A stretch of DNA of 64,000 bases from Pontiellaceae bacterium B1224 (GTDB taxonomy: Bacteria; Verrucomicrobiota; Kiritimatiellia; Kiritimatiellales; Pontiellaceae). The stretch covers positions 1 through 64,000 of the forward strand of contig JAROBA010000012.1 in assembly GCA_029432815.1 (NCBI GenBank). The letters run 5' to 3'. Below the pieces are notes generated by a model. That model ran no database searches and had not been told where the DNA came from. It was given only the letters and a program-made list of their open reading frames with translations. Shown here one piece after another: positions 1 through 9,154 of this stretch (the stretch's first letter is position 1; every line of letters starts with the position of its first letter). A program made the translations under genes and the position numbers.

Positions 1-191
1 TAAGTCGAGTAGCCATAGACATATTCCGTTAAGACTGGATCAGTCTAGCATGGTATTTGTTAACTGAAAAAGGATAAGTCCGACAGACTGCTAGGTAGTT
101 GCATTCTTAGACTTTGTGATATCTTTCGCAAATCATTAAAGATCTGTGTAAAATTCAGTGCGCGGTGATAATAGAAGAAAAGGAGAAAAAC

Positions 192-842
192 ATGAAAAGA
201 ATGGTGCTATTACTTGGAGCGGTGTTGATGAGCACCGGGTTGGCTCATGCGAACCTGGTCGTGAATGGCGGATTCGAGGATCCTGCCAATGCCGGAACAA
301 ACAATGATCAGAATCCGAATGGCTGGTCGGTCTTTGAAACAGATTTGGGGACCAACCCGGGGCGTCAGGTTAGAACGCGAAGTTCCAGTCCGGCTCCATA
401 TGAGGGAGCATTAGCTCTCCAGTTTAATGCCGGAAACTCGGATCCAGTTGGGCAAATCTGGCAGACGGTGACCACTACAGCGGGTCAGGAATACGGCTTC
501 GAAATGTGGGCGGCAACGTTTCGAGACAGCGAGAGCAATCCTGGAAATATTATGAATCTCAAGGTTGAACTTCGCGATGGCACCGGCACCAACGGTACGG
601 TTCTTGCCTCGTTTGATACAGCTGGTACAGTAACCACCACTTGGCAACAGTTTACAGATACTGTTACTGCCTCCTCTTCCGCATTGACGATTCACATCAG
701 TGATATTACGTCGGACACTGCGGGGAACGATGTCGATCTAGACAACGTAAGCCTTGTGGCCATTCCGGAACCGGCTACGCTGGGACTGATTGCAGTCTTT
801 GGTGGAGGAATCCTGTTTATCCGCCGTCGTTTTACAGTCTAA
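192..842 (+). CDS. Small PEP-CTERM sorted exported protein
   Basis: A 216-residue exported protein. It has an N-terminal signal peptide (about residues 1-20, ending STGLAHA), a beta-rich body that begins NLVVNGGFE, as in carbohydrate-binding or DUF642-like modules, and a C-terminal PEP-CTERM tripartite signal: the motif PEPATLG, a hydrophobic helix and a basic tail (RRR). PEP-CTERM proteins are known to be processed by an exosortase; none is encoded here. I chose ATG 192 because AGGAG lies 6 bases upstream; the GTG at 165 would add a charged extension before the signal peptide. It is monocistronic and ends at a strong terminator. The function is unknown; a surface or matrix glycan-associated role is inference. 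Confidence 0.9.
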   Translation: MKRMVLLLGAVLMSTGLAHANLVVNGGFEDPANAGTNNDQNPNGWSVFETDLGTNPGRQVRTRSSSPAPYEGALALQFNAGNSDPVGQIWQTVTTTAGQEYGFEMWAATFRDSESNPGNIMNLKVELRDGTGTNGTVLASFDTAGTVTTTWQQFTDTVTASSSALTIHISDITSDTAGNDVDLDNVSLVAIPEPATLGLIAVFGGGILFIRRRFTV

Positions 843-858
843 CAACATCTAGTACTTC

Positions 859-892
859 GCCCCGGTTCAGTTATTGAACCGGGGCTTTTTTT
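859..892 (+). terminator. Rho-independent terminator after the PEP-CTERM gene
   Basis: An 11-bp perfect GC-rich stem (GCCCCGGTTCA with TGAACCGGGGC) around a 5-base loop, followed directly by seven T. It separates the PEP-CTERM gene from the sulfatase operon. Confidence 0.93.
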
Positions 893-992
893 GTTCAAGC
901 CACGTATAAATTTTTAGAGACTAGCCAAATAGGCAGGTTGTATATTTTATAAAATCGTTCACTATGGGGCATTACTAATTAAAGGATATTGA

Positions 993-2414
993 ATGAAGAC
1001 GAACTGCCGAAGAAACACCCGATCCATCCGTATCGCATCTCTGTTATGTGGATTAATGACAGCCTCAGTCGGTTGGGCTGAAACGCAGCCGAATATTGTA
1101 TTCATCTTCGCCGACGATATGAGCTACGAAACCATCGGGGCCTACGGGATGCTGGATATCGATACGCCCAATCTGGATTCGCTGGTTGAACGCGGCGTCA
1201 CCTTCACCCACGCCTATAATATGGGGGCCTGGAACGGTGCGGTCTGTGTGGCAAGTCGGGCGATGCTGAACACCGGGCGATTTGTCTGGAATGCGAAGTC
1301 GGCCAAAATGAACGAAGAAGCTGCCGAAAACCGTATGTGGTCGCAGCGGATGAAGCAGGCGGGCTATCAAACCTATATGACCGGAAAATGGCATGTAAGC
1401 ACCCCGGCGGAAGGCGTGTTCGATATTGCACTCGATGTCCGAAAAGGTATGCCGAAACAAACGCCCGAGGGCTATAACCGTCCGAAAGATGCCGAAGATT
1501 ATTCCAAGGGTTGGAAACCGTGGGAAACGAAATATGGTGGGTTTTGGGAGGGCGGAACGCACTGGAGCGAAGTGGTGGCCAACCACAGCCTCGATTATCT
1601 GGCGCAGGCTGCGGATGACGACAAACCGTTTTTCATGTATCTCGCCTTCAGCGCGGCGCACGATCCCCGTCAGTCGCCCAAAGAATATGTCGACCGCTAT
1701 CCGCTCGATCGCATCGAAATGCCGGAAAACTTTTTGCCGGAGTATCCCTATGCCGAGGCCATCTGCGGCAAAAACCTGCGCGATGAAAAACTGATGCCGT
1801 ATCCGCGAACAGAATATGCCGTGAAAGTGAACCGGCAGGAATACTTCGCGCTCATCACGCACATGGATGATCAAATCGGCAAAATTCTCCAGGCATTGGA
1901 AAAAACCGGCAAAGCGGACAACACCTATATCATCTTCACTGCGGATCACGGACTGGCCGTCGGTCACCATGGTCTGGTCGGGAAACAGAATATGTACGAC
2001 GACAGCGTGCGCGTTCCCTTCATGATGGTCGGACCGGGCATCAAACCCGGTCAAACCATTGATGCGCCGATCTATCTGCAGGATGCCATGGCCACCGCGC
2101 TGGACCTGGCCGGGGCCGAGGAAACCGCAGATGTTGAATTCCAGACGCTGATGCCGATCATACGCGGCGAATCGGAAGGGCATTACGATGCCATGTATGG
2201 CGCGTATTTGAATAGACAGCGCATGATTACAAAAAAAGATTGGAAGCTGATTTACTATCCTTCCATCAACGTTGAACGACTCTTTAACCTCAAAGCCGAT
2301 CCGCAGGAAATGAATGATCTGGCGGCAAATCCTGAATATGCCAATAAGCTTAAAGAGCTTCGCAAAGAACTGGAAGAATTGAATGACGAATTGGGCGATC
2401 CCTATGACATTTAA
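993..2414 (+). CDS. Secreted S1-family sulfatase with variant CVASR active site
   Basis: A 473-residue formylglycine-type sulfatase that would remove sulfate esters from a glycan in the periplasm or outside the cell. A signal sequence covers about residues 1-29 (cleavage near GWAE). The metal-binding DD pair is at 41-42 and the active-site motif starts at C85, reading CVASR instead of the usual C-x-P-S-R. Later motifs fit the family (TGKWH, TADHG). The C-terminal half ends with the usual [14 protein letters not shown] block. AAAGGA lies 6 bases before ATG 993. It is the first gene of a long operon and overlaps the next gene by 11 bases. The substrate cannot be told from sequence. Confidence 0.93.
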   Translation: MKTNCRRNTRSIRIASLLCGLMTASVGWAETQPNIVFIFADDMSYETIGAYGMLDIDTPNLDSLVERGVTFTHAYNMGAWNGAVCVASRAMLNTGRFVWNAKSAKMNEEAAENRMWSQRMKQAGYQTYMTGKWHVSTPAEGVFDIALDVRKGMPKQTPEGYNRPKDAEDYSKGWKPWETKYGGFWEGGTHWSEVVANHSLDYLAQAADDDKPFFMYLAFSAAHDPRQSPKEYVDRYPLDRIEMPENFLPEYPYAEAICGKNLRDEKLMPYPRTEYAVKVNRQEYFALITHMDDQIGKILQALEKTGKADNTYIIFTADHGLAVGHHGLVGKQNMYDDSVRVPFMMVGPGIKPGQTIDAPIYLQDAMATALDLAGAEETADVEFQTLMPIIRGESEGHYDAMYGAYLNRQRMITKKDWKLIYYPSINVERLFNLKADPQEMNDLAANPEYANKLKELRKELEELNDELGDPYDI

Positions 2415-4671
2415 AACAACTTTAACAGTCGGTCTGCTGAGTGTGGTCGTTTGTTCGTCACCCGTCCAGGCATTGGAAAATACCTTATGGTTTGAACAGC
2501 CGGCCCCGAAGTGGGACCACGGCCTGCCGATCGGTAATGGGCGACTGGGCGCCATGATTCTGGGGCGCGTTCAAACCGAGCGTGTGGTGCTGAACGAGGA
2601 AAGCGTCTGGAGTCGGAACGGCGAAAATAAGGACCGGCCCGGCGGATACAAATACATCGATGAAATTCGCAAACTGCTCTTTGCCGAGAAATACGAAGAG
2701 GCCGACCAGCTTATTTCTGAAAAGGTGCTCGGCGAGCGTTTGCCGTCGGGTTCCAATACCTATCAATCGCTGGCCGATCTCAACCTGATTTTCCAAGGAT
2801 TGGAAAACCCCACCGACTATCGCCGGGAGCTGGATCTGGAAAATGCGGTGGTTTGCGTAACCTTTACCGAAAGTGGCGTGCGGTATACCCGTGAGTATTT
2901 CACCTCGGCCGTCGATCAGGCCGTCTACATTAAATTGTCTGCCGACCAGCCGGGAAAAATCAGTGTTGAAACAAAACTGTTCCGGCCGAAAGCCAAGCCG
3001 ACGATCAGCGTTTCCGGCAATCAGCTTCGTTTGAAGGAGCATGTCGGCAATGGCGTCCATGCGGATTGCCGCGTCGCTGTATTGAATCAGGGCGGAAAAC
3101 TCCAAACCTTGGAAAAAACCATTGCGGTGAAAAATGCCGACTCCGTGGTGCTGGTGATAACCGGAGCAACGGACTACTTCGGCGAAGATCCGGCAAAGGT
3201 CACCGAAGCCCAACTGGCAAAGGCATCGGCTCGTTTTTATGACGAAGCGAAGGATGAGCACATTGCCGAATACCAAAAATTCTTTAATCGCTTCAGTTTG
3301 TATCTCGGAGAAAATGCGCAGACCGAACTTCCGACCGATCAACGTATTGCCGCTGCAAAAAAAGGGTTCGATGATCCGGCACTGGCCGCGCTCTACGTTC
3401 AGTTTTCGCGCTACCTGCTGATCAGCAGCTCGCGACCGGGCTGTATGCCTGCCAATCTGCAGGGCATCTGGGTCGACGGGATTAAACCGGCGTGGAATTC
3501 CGACTACCACGTAAACATCAACATGCAGATGAACTATTGGGGCGCGGAAATGCTGAACCTCGCCGATTGCCATGAGCCGTTTTTCAGCTTTACCGAACGG
3601 CTGCTTCCCAGTGGCCGGAAGACGGCAAAAGAAATGTATGGGTGCGACGGCTTTGCGCTGCATCACACCACCGATGCCTGGCTGTTTACCACGGGCTTCG
3701 GCAATCCGCGCTACGGGATGTGGCCGGTCGCCGGCGGCTGGGTGGGCTCCCATTTCTGGGAGCACTATCTTTACGGACAGAATCTGGAATTCCTGCGCAA
3801 TACGGCCTATCCCTTTATGAAGGAAGCCGCGCAGTTCTACCTCGGTTATCTGGTGGAACATCCAACCACGGGGAAACTGGTTTCCGGTCCGTCGATCTCT
3901 CCGGAAAATATGTTCCTGACGCCGGACGGAAAAAAGGCGGCCGTCTGCATGGGCCCCGCGATGGATCATCAGATTATTTTTGAAAACTTTACCGCCTGTA
4001 TCCAGGCTTCGGAACTTCTGGGCATCGATGCCGACTTCCGCGCGCAGCTCGAAGCGGCGCTGGCCAATCTGGCTCCGGTGGAAATCGGCGAGGACGGCCG
4101 CATTCTGGAATGGACGGCCGGCGTTACCGAAGCCGAGCCGGGGCATCGGCATATTTCCCATCTGTTCGGCCTTCATCCGGGGCGTCAATATTCGTGGCAG
4201 GAAACACCGGAAATGATGGAGGCCGCGCAGAAGGTGTTGGCTAAACGCCTCGCATCGGGCGGCGGTCATACCGGCTGGAGCCGCTCGTGGATCATTAATT
4301 TTTACGCCCGGCTGGGCGATGGCGAAGCGGCTTATGAAAACCTCGGCATGTTGTTTTCAAAATCCATTCTGCCGTCCATGCTCGACAATCATCCGCCGTT
4401 CCAGATCGACGGAAATTTCGGCGCGGCGGCGGGCATTGCCGAAATGCTGATGCAGTCGCACGCCGGCGAAATTGAACTGCTTCCGGCACTCCCGAAAGCC
4501 TGGCCGAGAGGCGCGGTGAAAGGGCTGCGCGCTCGCGGCGGTTTTGTCGTCGATTTCAAATGGGAGCAGGGGAAGGTGACCGAAGTGAATGTGAGGCGCG
4601 AGCCCGGTCTTGAACCCACTTCAGTTACCGTTCGTACGAATGGAAAAACAAGTATTCTGGACGTAGAATAA
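2404..4671 (+). CDS. GH95 alpha-L-fucosidase
   Basis: A 755-residue secreted glycoside hydrolase of family 95, which cleaves alpha-linked L-fucose (or L-galactose in some members). The signal peptide is about residues 1-23. The N-terminal beta-sandwich begins with [19 protein letters not shown], typical of the family, and is followed by the (alpha/alpha)6 catalytic barrel. The catalytic set known from Bifidobacterium AfcA can be placed: N371 and N373 (HVNINM), E501 (SPEN) and D669 (QIDGNFG). ATG 2404 overlaps the sulfatase stop, so translation is probably coupled; the upstream start at 2383 would precede the signal peptide. The stop overlaps the next ATG (TAATG). A perfect TTCCAA-N3-TTGGAA palindrome lies at 2791. 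Confidence 0.95.
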   Translation: MTFKTTLTVGLLSVVVCSSPVQALENTLWFEQPAPKWDHGLPIGNGRLGAMILGRVQTERVVLNEESVWSRNGENKDRPGGYKYIDEIRKLLFAEKYEEADQLISEKVLGERLPSGSNTYQSLADLNLIFQGLENPTDYRRELDLENAVVCVTFTESGVRYTREYFTSAVDQAVYIKLSADQPGKISVETKLFRPKAKPTISVSGNQLRLKEHVGNGVHADCRVAVLNQGGKLQTLEKTIAVKNADSVVLVITGATDYFGEDPAKVTEAQLAKASARFYDEAKDEHIAEYQKFFNRFSLYLGENAQTELPTDQRIAAAKKGFDDPALAALYVQFSRYLLISSSRPGCMPANLQGIWVDGIKPAWNSDYHVNINMQMNYWGAEMLNLADCHEPFFSFTERLLPSGRKTAKEMYGCDGFALHHTTDAWLFTTGFGNPRYGMWPVAGGWVGSHFWEHYLYGQNLEFLRNTAYPFMKEAAQFYLGYLVEHPTTGKLVSGPSISPENMFLTPDGKKAAVCMGPAMDHQIIFENFTACIQASELLGIDADFRAQLEAALANLAPVEIGEDGRILEWTAGVTEAEPGHRHISHLFGLHPGRQYSWQETPEMMEAAQKVLAKRLASGGGHTGWSRSWIINFYARLGDGEAAYENLGMLFSKSILPSMLDNHPPFQIDGNFGAAAGIAEMLMQSHAGEIELLPALPKAWPRGAVKGLRARGGFVVDFKWEQGKVTEVNVRREPGLEPTSVTVRTNGKTSILDVE
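2791..2805. repeat. Iterated palindrome, spacer GGA
   Basis: Perfect TTCCAAGGATTGGAA inside the GH95 gene, in the frame that encodes FQGLE. Confidence 0.9.
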
Positions 4672-6197
4672 TGAAATTCATGAAATCGGAAATTCTCCTT
4701 TCGTTGATCGGTCTATCGGCCGTTGCCAGTGCTGAAAAGCCGAACATTGTACTGATTAATGCCGACGATCTCGGCATTGGAATCCTGGGCTGTTACGGGC
4801 AGGAGATCATTGAAACACCGCATATTGATCTGCTGGCTGCTGAGGGCATGAAGTTCAATAATTATTACGGCGGCGTGCTTTGTGCGCCGTCGCGCTGGAC
4901 CTTGCTCACCGGGATGCACGATGGCCGGCAGGGCGGTTGGGACTTTACCGGCGGCGGATTGCTGATGAAGATGGATAAAGAAAAGGTGCCCGAACCCGAA
5001 TATACGAATCGCCTGAATGAATTTGTGGAAACCAAATCAACGCCCATTCCGGAGCAGGAAGTTTTTCTGGCGCAGGTGGCGCAGCAGGCCGGATATAAAA
5101 CGGCTCAGTATGGGAAACTGGATTCCGGATTTTTAACGAATCACGATCGCATCACGCGTTTCGGGTGGGACGAGTATGTCGGCTACTATAGCCATAATCG
5201 CGCCCACGGATTCTATCCGCCGTACCTCTGGAAAAACGGGAAGAAACTTCCGCTTGCAGGGAACACACGAATTGATTGCGGGAAAATGTCGGAGAAGGGC
5301 GATGAGCCCGTAGGTTCCGGCGGGGAAACCTATTCACAGCATATCTTTATTGAAGAACTGCTCTCGTTTATTCGGGAGAACAAAGACAACCCGTTTTTTA
5401 TCTATCACTCCACCCAGCTGCCGCACGGCCCCGTGGCCATTCCCGAGCTGCATCCCGATTATGCCGAGCGGGAAGGTTGGTCATTGGCGGAGAAAAAATA
5501 TGCATCGATGGTGCGGATGCTAGACGACCACGTCGGCTTGATTATGGCGGAGCTAAAGACACTGGGTCTGGCGGACAATACGTTGTTTGTTTTCACCTCC
5601 GATAATGGGCACGAACTCTATTACGGCCCGAAGTGGACCTTTCCGAAAAAACGGCCGGGCGGGGAAGATGCCAATTTGACGGATAAAAAATGGCGCACCT
5701 CCGAGTGCGGCGATATCTTCGATGGCGCCGGCGGTCGTGCCGGGTTGAAGCGCGCCGCGTATCAGGGCGGTATGCAATGCCCGCTGATTGTGCGCTGGCC
5801 GGGCCATATTCAACCGGGATCGGAGACCGATCTCCTCAGTGCGCATTATGATTTTATGGCGACGATGGCCGAAATTCTTGAAGTGGATTTGCCGGAAGGT
5901 AAAGACAGCATTTCCTATCTGCCGACGCTGCTGTCGCAACCGCAGGAAAAGCAGCACGACTATATTATCGTCAACAACGGCTTCCAACGAATGGGGCGCA
6001 CCGCGCTGATCGGAAACGATGGATGGAAGCTGGTGGAAGTGGATCGGGATACGGAGGATTTCCAACTCTATAATATTTCGGAGGATAACGAAGAACGCCA
6101 CGATCTCGCCGCGAAGCATCCGGAAAAGGTCTCCAACCTGAAGGCGATCCTGTTGCGCGAGCTCGATTCGCTCCGTCCGGATTTGGTTTTGCAGTAG
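4671..6197 (+). CDS. Secreted S1-family sulfatase (CAPSR)
   Basis: A 508-residue sulfatase with a signal peptide (about residues 1-21, ending VASAE), metal-binding DD at 32-33 and the canonical CAPSR motif at C71, whose Cys would become formylglycine. Other family signatures are the TSDNGHELYYG block and RWPGH. ATG 4671 shares its A with the preceding stop; ATG 4680 is a possible alternative start. It lies between a fucosidase and a GH30-type enzyme, which suggests desulfation during stepwise glycan breakdown. The exact position of the sulfate ester attacked is unknown. Confidence 0.93.
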   Translation: MKFMKSEILLSLIGLSAVASAEKPNIVLINADDLGIGILGCYGQEIIETPHIDLLAAEGMKFNNYYGGVLCAPSRWTLLTGMHDGRQGGWDFTGGGLLMKMDKEKVPEPEYTNRLNEFVETKSTPIPEQEVFLAQVAQQAGYKTAQYGKLDSGFLTNHDRITRFGWDEYVGYYSHNRAHGFYPPYLWKNGKKLPLAGNTRIDCGKMSEKGDEPVGSGGETYSQHIFIEELLSFIRENKDNPFFIYHSTQLPHGPVAIPELHPDYAEREGWSLAEKKYASMVRMLDDHVGLIMAELKTLGLADNTLFVFTSDNGHELYYGPKWTFPKKRPGGEDANLTDKKWRTSECGDIFDGAGGRAGLKRAAYQGGMQCPLIVRWPGHIQPGSETDLLSAHYDFMATMAEILEVDLPEGKDSISYLPTLLSQPQEKQHDYIIVNNGFQRMGRTALIGNDGWKLVEVDRDTEDFQLYNISEDNEERHDLAAKHPEKVSNLKAILLRELDSLRPDLVLQ

Positions 6198-6235
6198 GCA
6201 GGAAATACCTCCAGTGAGGCTCGGGCAAAAAAACA

Positions 6236-7780
6236 ATGAATTATAAACTGATCTCATCGATTTACTGTTGGTCTGTTGCTTCCCTTGTTTTCGGCCAGAC
6301 CGTTTTCACGGTTGATTTTTCTGAGCCGGCGCAGACGATCGATAACATCGGCTCTTCAACGGGCATGCATAGCGATTCTATTTCCAGGCATTGGAAAACG
6401 GAAACGGTCGATGAGATTGCTGTGCTCCTGTTTGATCGGGAACGGGGGATCGGGCTTTCTAGTTTTCGGATTCAGATCGGGGCGGGATCGGATACGCCGG
6501 AGGGCGGGATCCGTACGCCGTACCGTCGCACCGACTGTTTTCTCCGTCCGGATGGTTCCTACGATTGGGAGCGTGAAAAGGGCGTGCATTATTGGAGAAA
6601 GAAGGCGGCGGAATATGACGTTGAAACGGTCATAGGCTATCTGAATTCCCCGCCGGTCTGTTACACCGAAAACGGACACGGGTTCAAAACCGACAAGACA
6701 TTCTCCTCTAATCTGAAACCGGAGCATTATGGCGATTACGCGGCATTCATTAGCAAGGTCGCGAATCATTTCCAAACATTGGAACTTCCTTTCGACTCGA
6801 TCGCTCCGGTCAATGAACCGCAGTGGGGCTGGCATGGGATTCCGGGAAGGGCGAAGCAGGAGGGAACGCCGTGGACGAATGAGCAGATCGCCCGTTTGGT
6901 TCGCCTGATGGATGCCGAATTTCTAGCAAACGGGGTGAAGACCAAAATCCTGATTCCCGAGGCGGCGGAATATCAGGCGCTTTATGAGGAACTGCCGCAA
7001 CGGCCCTATGCGGCGGCGAGCGATCAGGTTCATGCGTTCTGGAATGTCTCCAGTTCGAACTATGTCGGCGATCTCCAAACGGTGGAACCTATTGTGGCGG
7101 GGCATGCCTATTTTAACGACGGCTCCATTGAACGAATGCTACACACCCGCCAGTCGGTGGCGGCAGCCGTAAATTCGTCTGATTCGAAGCTGCGCTTTTG
7201 GCAATCCGAATATTGTCTGCTGGGCAAGGGGTGGACGGGCGGACTGCCCGTCGCAGAGGTGGATGAAATGATGGCTGCATTGTTGGTCGCCCGGAATGTT
7301 CATATTGATTTTACGGTTGCCAATGCCACCGCCTGGCAATGGTGGTCCTCTACCGAACCGAGGGTGGGGCGTGTGCCCCCCCGATACTATTTGATTGAAA
7401 CGGATGCGAAGGGCGGGGAAACCTATCGGGCGACGAAGCTGCTTTGGGCGCTCGGACACTTTAGCCGATTTGTCCGCCCGGGCATGGTGAGGCTGCAGGT
7501 GGATTCCGATAGGCCGGAGGAGATCGGTCTGAATTCTGTCATGGCTTCAGCTTATATGAATCCCGCAGAGGGCGGCTGGGTTATGGTTCTGATCAATATT
7601 TCCAATGAAGAGCAGGCATTCGAGATTGCTCTGAAAGATCTTCCAACCCTTGGAAAAATGGATTCCGTTGAGGGCTGGATGACCGATTCGACCCGAAGTA
7701 TGGAAAAGATAAGTGTTGCCGGCAGAAGACTGGCGATGCCGCCAAAGAGTATGCTGACTCTGGTTGTGCCGCCGGAATAA
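6236..7780 (+). CDS. GH30-family glycoside hydrolase (endo-beta-galactanase or xylanase-like)
   Basis: A 514-residue secreted clan-A hydrolase. After a signal peptide (about residues 1-20, ending VFGQ) the protein begins TVDFSEPAQTIDNIGSS, the strand expected at the start of a GH30 barrel. The probable acid/base is E194 in PVNEPQWGW and the nucleophile is E325 in WQSEYCLLG. The C-terminal beta-sandwich typical of GH30 follows. The PVNEPQ(W/F)GW signature is best known from GH30 members such as endo-beta-1,6-galactanases, so a beta-galactan or glucuronoxylan substrate is possible; this is inference. The Shine-Dalgarno is weak. Two iterated palindromes (6382, one mismatch; 6770, perfect) and a third at 7641 lie inside it. 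Confidence 0.85.
   Translation: MNYKLISSIYCWSVASLVFGQTVFTVDFSEPAQTIDNIGSSTGMHSDSISRHWKTETVDEIAVLLFDRERGIGLSSFRIQIGAGSDTPEGGIRTPYRRTDCFLRPDGSYDWEREKGVHYWRKKAAEYDVETVIGYLNSPPVCYTENGHGFKTDKTFSSNLKPEHYGDYAAFISKVANHFQTLELPFDSIAPVNEPQWGWHGIPGRAKQEGTPWTNEQIARLVRLMDAEFLANGVKTKILIPEAAEYQALYEELPQRPYAAASDQVHAFWNVSSSNYVGDLQTVEPIVAGHAYFNDGSIERMLHTRQSVAAAVNSSDSKLRFWQSEYCLLGKGWTGGLPVAEVDEMMAALLVARNVHIDFTVANATAWQWWSSTEPRVGRVPPRYYLIETDAKGGETYRATKLLWALGHFSRFVRPGMVRLQVDSDRPEEIGLNSVMASAYMNPAEGGWVMVLINISNEEQAFEIALKDLPTLGKMDSVEGWMTDSTRSMEKISVAGRRLAMPPKSMLTLVVPPE
6770..6784. repeat. Iterated palindrome, spacer ACA
   Basis: Perfect TTCCAAACATTGGAA inside the GH30 gene, frame encoding FQTLE. Confidence 0.9.
7641..7655. 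repeat. Iterated palindrome, spacer CCC
   Basis: Perfect TTCCAACCCTTGGAA inside the same GH30 gene, here in a different frame (encodes LPTLGK). Confidence 0.9.
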
Positions 7781-7878
7781 AGACTCTTCCTTCGGGGCGG
7801 CATGCTTGTGAGGTCTTCATTTCATACTACCTGATCAGCTAGGTTGGATGTCATTTCACTTTTTAGTACAGTACTCCG

Positions 7879-9150
7879 ATGTTCAGATTATGTACCATTC
7901 TAATAACTCTTGCTCTGCTGGGTTCCGGTGCGCATGCCTATGATGAGGTTGTGATTTTTCCGGATGAAAAAGGAACGCAGATTAACCGCTTTTTCTATGA
8001 CTTTAAATCACCGTCCGCACCCCGGAAATTCACACAGAACGGCTGGGGTAAAACGCTGCTGGTCGATTATGGGTTCACCGGAATCCGCACCTCCATTTAC
8101 GGCACCGGCAGGAAGCCGGCCCATCCGGAACCCGGTGTGGTGCTCGAAGAGTATTACGAAAGCGAAACACGGGGATTGAAGCTGGCGAAGGAGATCAATC
8201 CCGACGTCGTTATTTTTGCGAGTAAAAAACTGGATAACACCGATTCATTTCCGACATGGACCAAAAATGGAAGCGGAGTTATTCCTGAACAATATGCCAT
8301 TCTGATCATCGACTATCTCGAATACATGAAGAGCGAAGGTCTGGAGGTCGATGTGCTGGGCATCGACAACGAACGCCGCTTCAACGAAGGCAATATTATG
8401 CCGGAAACGCATCGGGATATTGTGTTGGAGCTTCGCCGTCTGACGGCAGAACGCGGACTTAAAATGCCGAAAATCATCGGCCATGAAGATTATGCCATGG
8501 GCCGCAATAACTGGATGAAGAATTTTTCCGGGCTGAACAGCGACACTATGGATATCTTTGGAGGCCATTATTATACCCGTGCACGAATTCTCGATCGATT
8601 GAAGTCGGACCTTGAATATGCCGGTGACCGCGAAAAATGGCACACGGAGCTCCACTGGGATAATCACGGCGAGAAAGATGACAGTACACATTCCATGAAA
8701 ACGGCCGTCTGCTCCTTTCTGGCGATGTGGGATTGTGTCGATAACGGGATGAACGGGTTTTCGTGGTGGGACTTTAATCCCAAAAAGAAGCGGCGCGATC
8801 ATCTAATGCACGCGGCCACCACTCCGTTGGTTCAGGCATGGCCGGTCAAGGTGATTGATCCGGATGGTTCGGAAACCGTCGAGCTCGATGAACTGCACAC
8901 CCGCGCTTTCCTGCAAGGCGATAAACTGACGATTTATGCCATTAACTTCGACGCTAACCATGAGTGGGATAACCTGCGTTTCAAACTCGCATCGGGCCGC
9001 ATCATTGGAATGGTTGAAGGGCGGCAGTGGTCTGATGATGCTCCGGCCGAAGGAAATGTCGGAACCTTAAAGCCGTTTGCAGGCAAGACCTTCAAAGCGG
9101 ATCTTGCTCCGGGGACCATCAATGTTTTTACCTGCCGAATTAAGGAATAA
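7879..9150 (+). CDS. Putative clan-A-like glycoside hydrolase, secreted
   Basis: A 423-residue protein with a signal peptide (about 1-20, ending SGAHAY). The fold looks like a (beta/alpha)8 barrel of the GH30/GH39/clan-A type. Possible catalytic sites are VLGIDNERRF, where an acid/base Asn-Glu would be expected (here D-N-E-R rather than N-E-P), and KWHTELHWD, which fits a nucleophile strand. An NGFSWWDF segment resembles the barrel's last strands, and a beta-rich C-terminus follows. I cannot name the family with certainty. No clear ribosome-binding site precedes ATG 7879. It sits 98 bases after the GH30 gene and 4 bases before the next sulfatase, so it belongs to the operon. Confidence 0.7.
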   Translation: MFRLCTILITLALLGSGAHAYDEVVIFPDEKGTQINRFFYDFKSPSAPRKFTQNGWGKTLLVDYGFTGIRTSIYGTGRKPAHPEPGVVLEEYYESETRGLKLAKEINPDVVIFASKKLDNTDSFPTWTKNGSGVIPEQYAILIIDYLEYMKSEGLEVDVLGIDNERRFNEGNIMPETHRDIVLELRRLTAERGLKMPKIIGHEDYAMGRNNWMKNFSGLNSDTMDIFGGHYYTRARILDRLKSDLEYAGDREKWHTELHWDNHGEKDDSTHSMKTAVCSFLAMWDCVDNGMNGFSWWDFNPKKKRRDHLMHAATTPLVQAWPVKVIDPDGSETVELDELHTRAFLQGDKLTIYAINFDANHEWDNLRFKLASGRIIGMVEGRQWSDDAPAEGNVGTLKPFAGKTFKADLAPGTINVFTCRIKE

Positions 9151-9154
9151 AAGT

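Noticed and set aside
1065-2555. Long minus-strand frame (496 codons) across the first sulfatase
   Set aside because: Antisense shadow of a clear sulfatase; composition and residues have no protein-like features and no ribosome-binding site.
2485-4269. 594-codon minus-strand frame across the GH95 gene
   Set aside because: Shadow of the GH95 enzyme, whose catalytic residues are all present on the plus strand.
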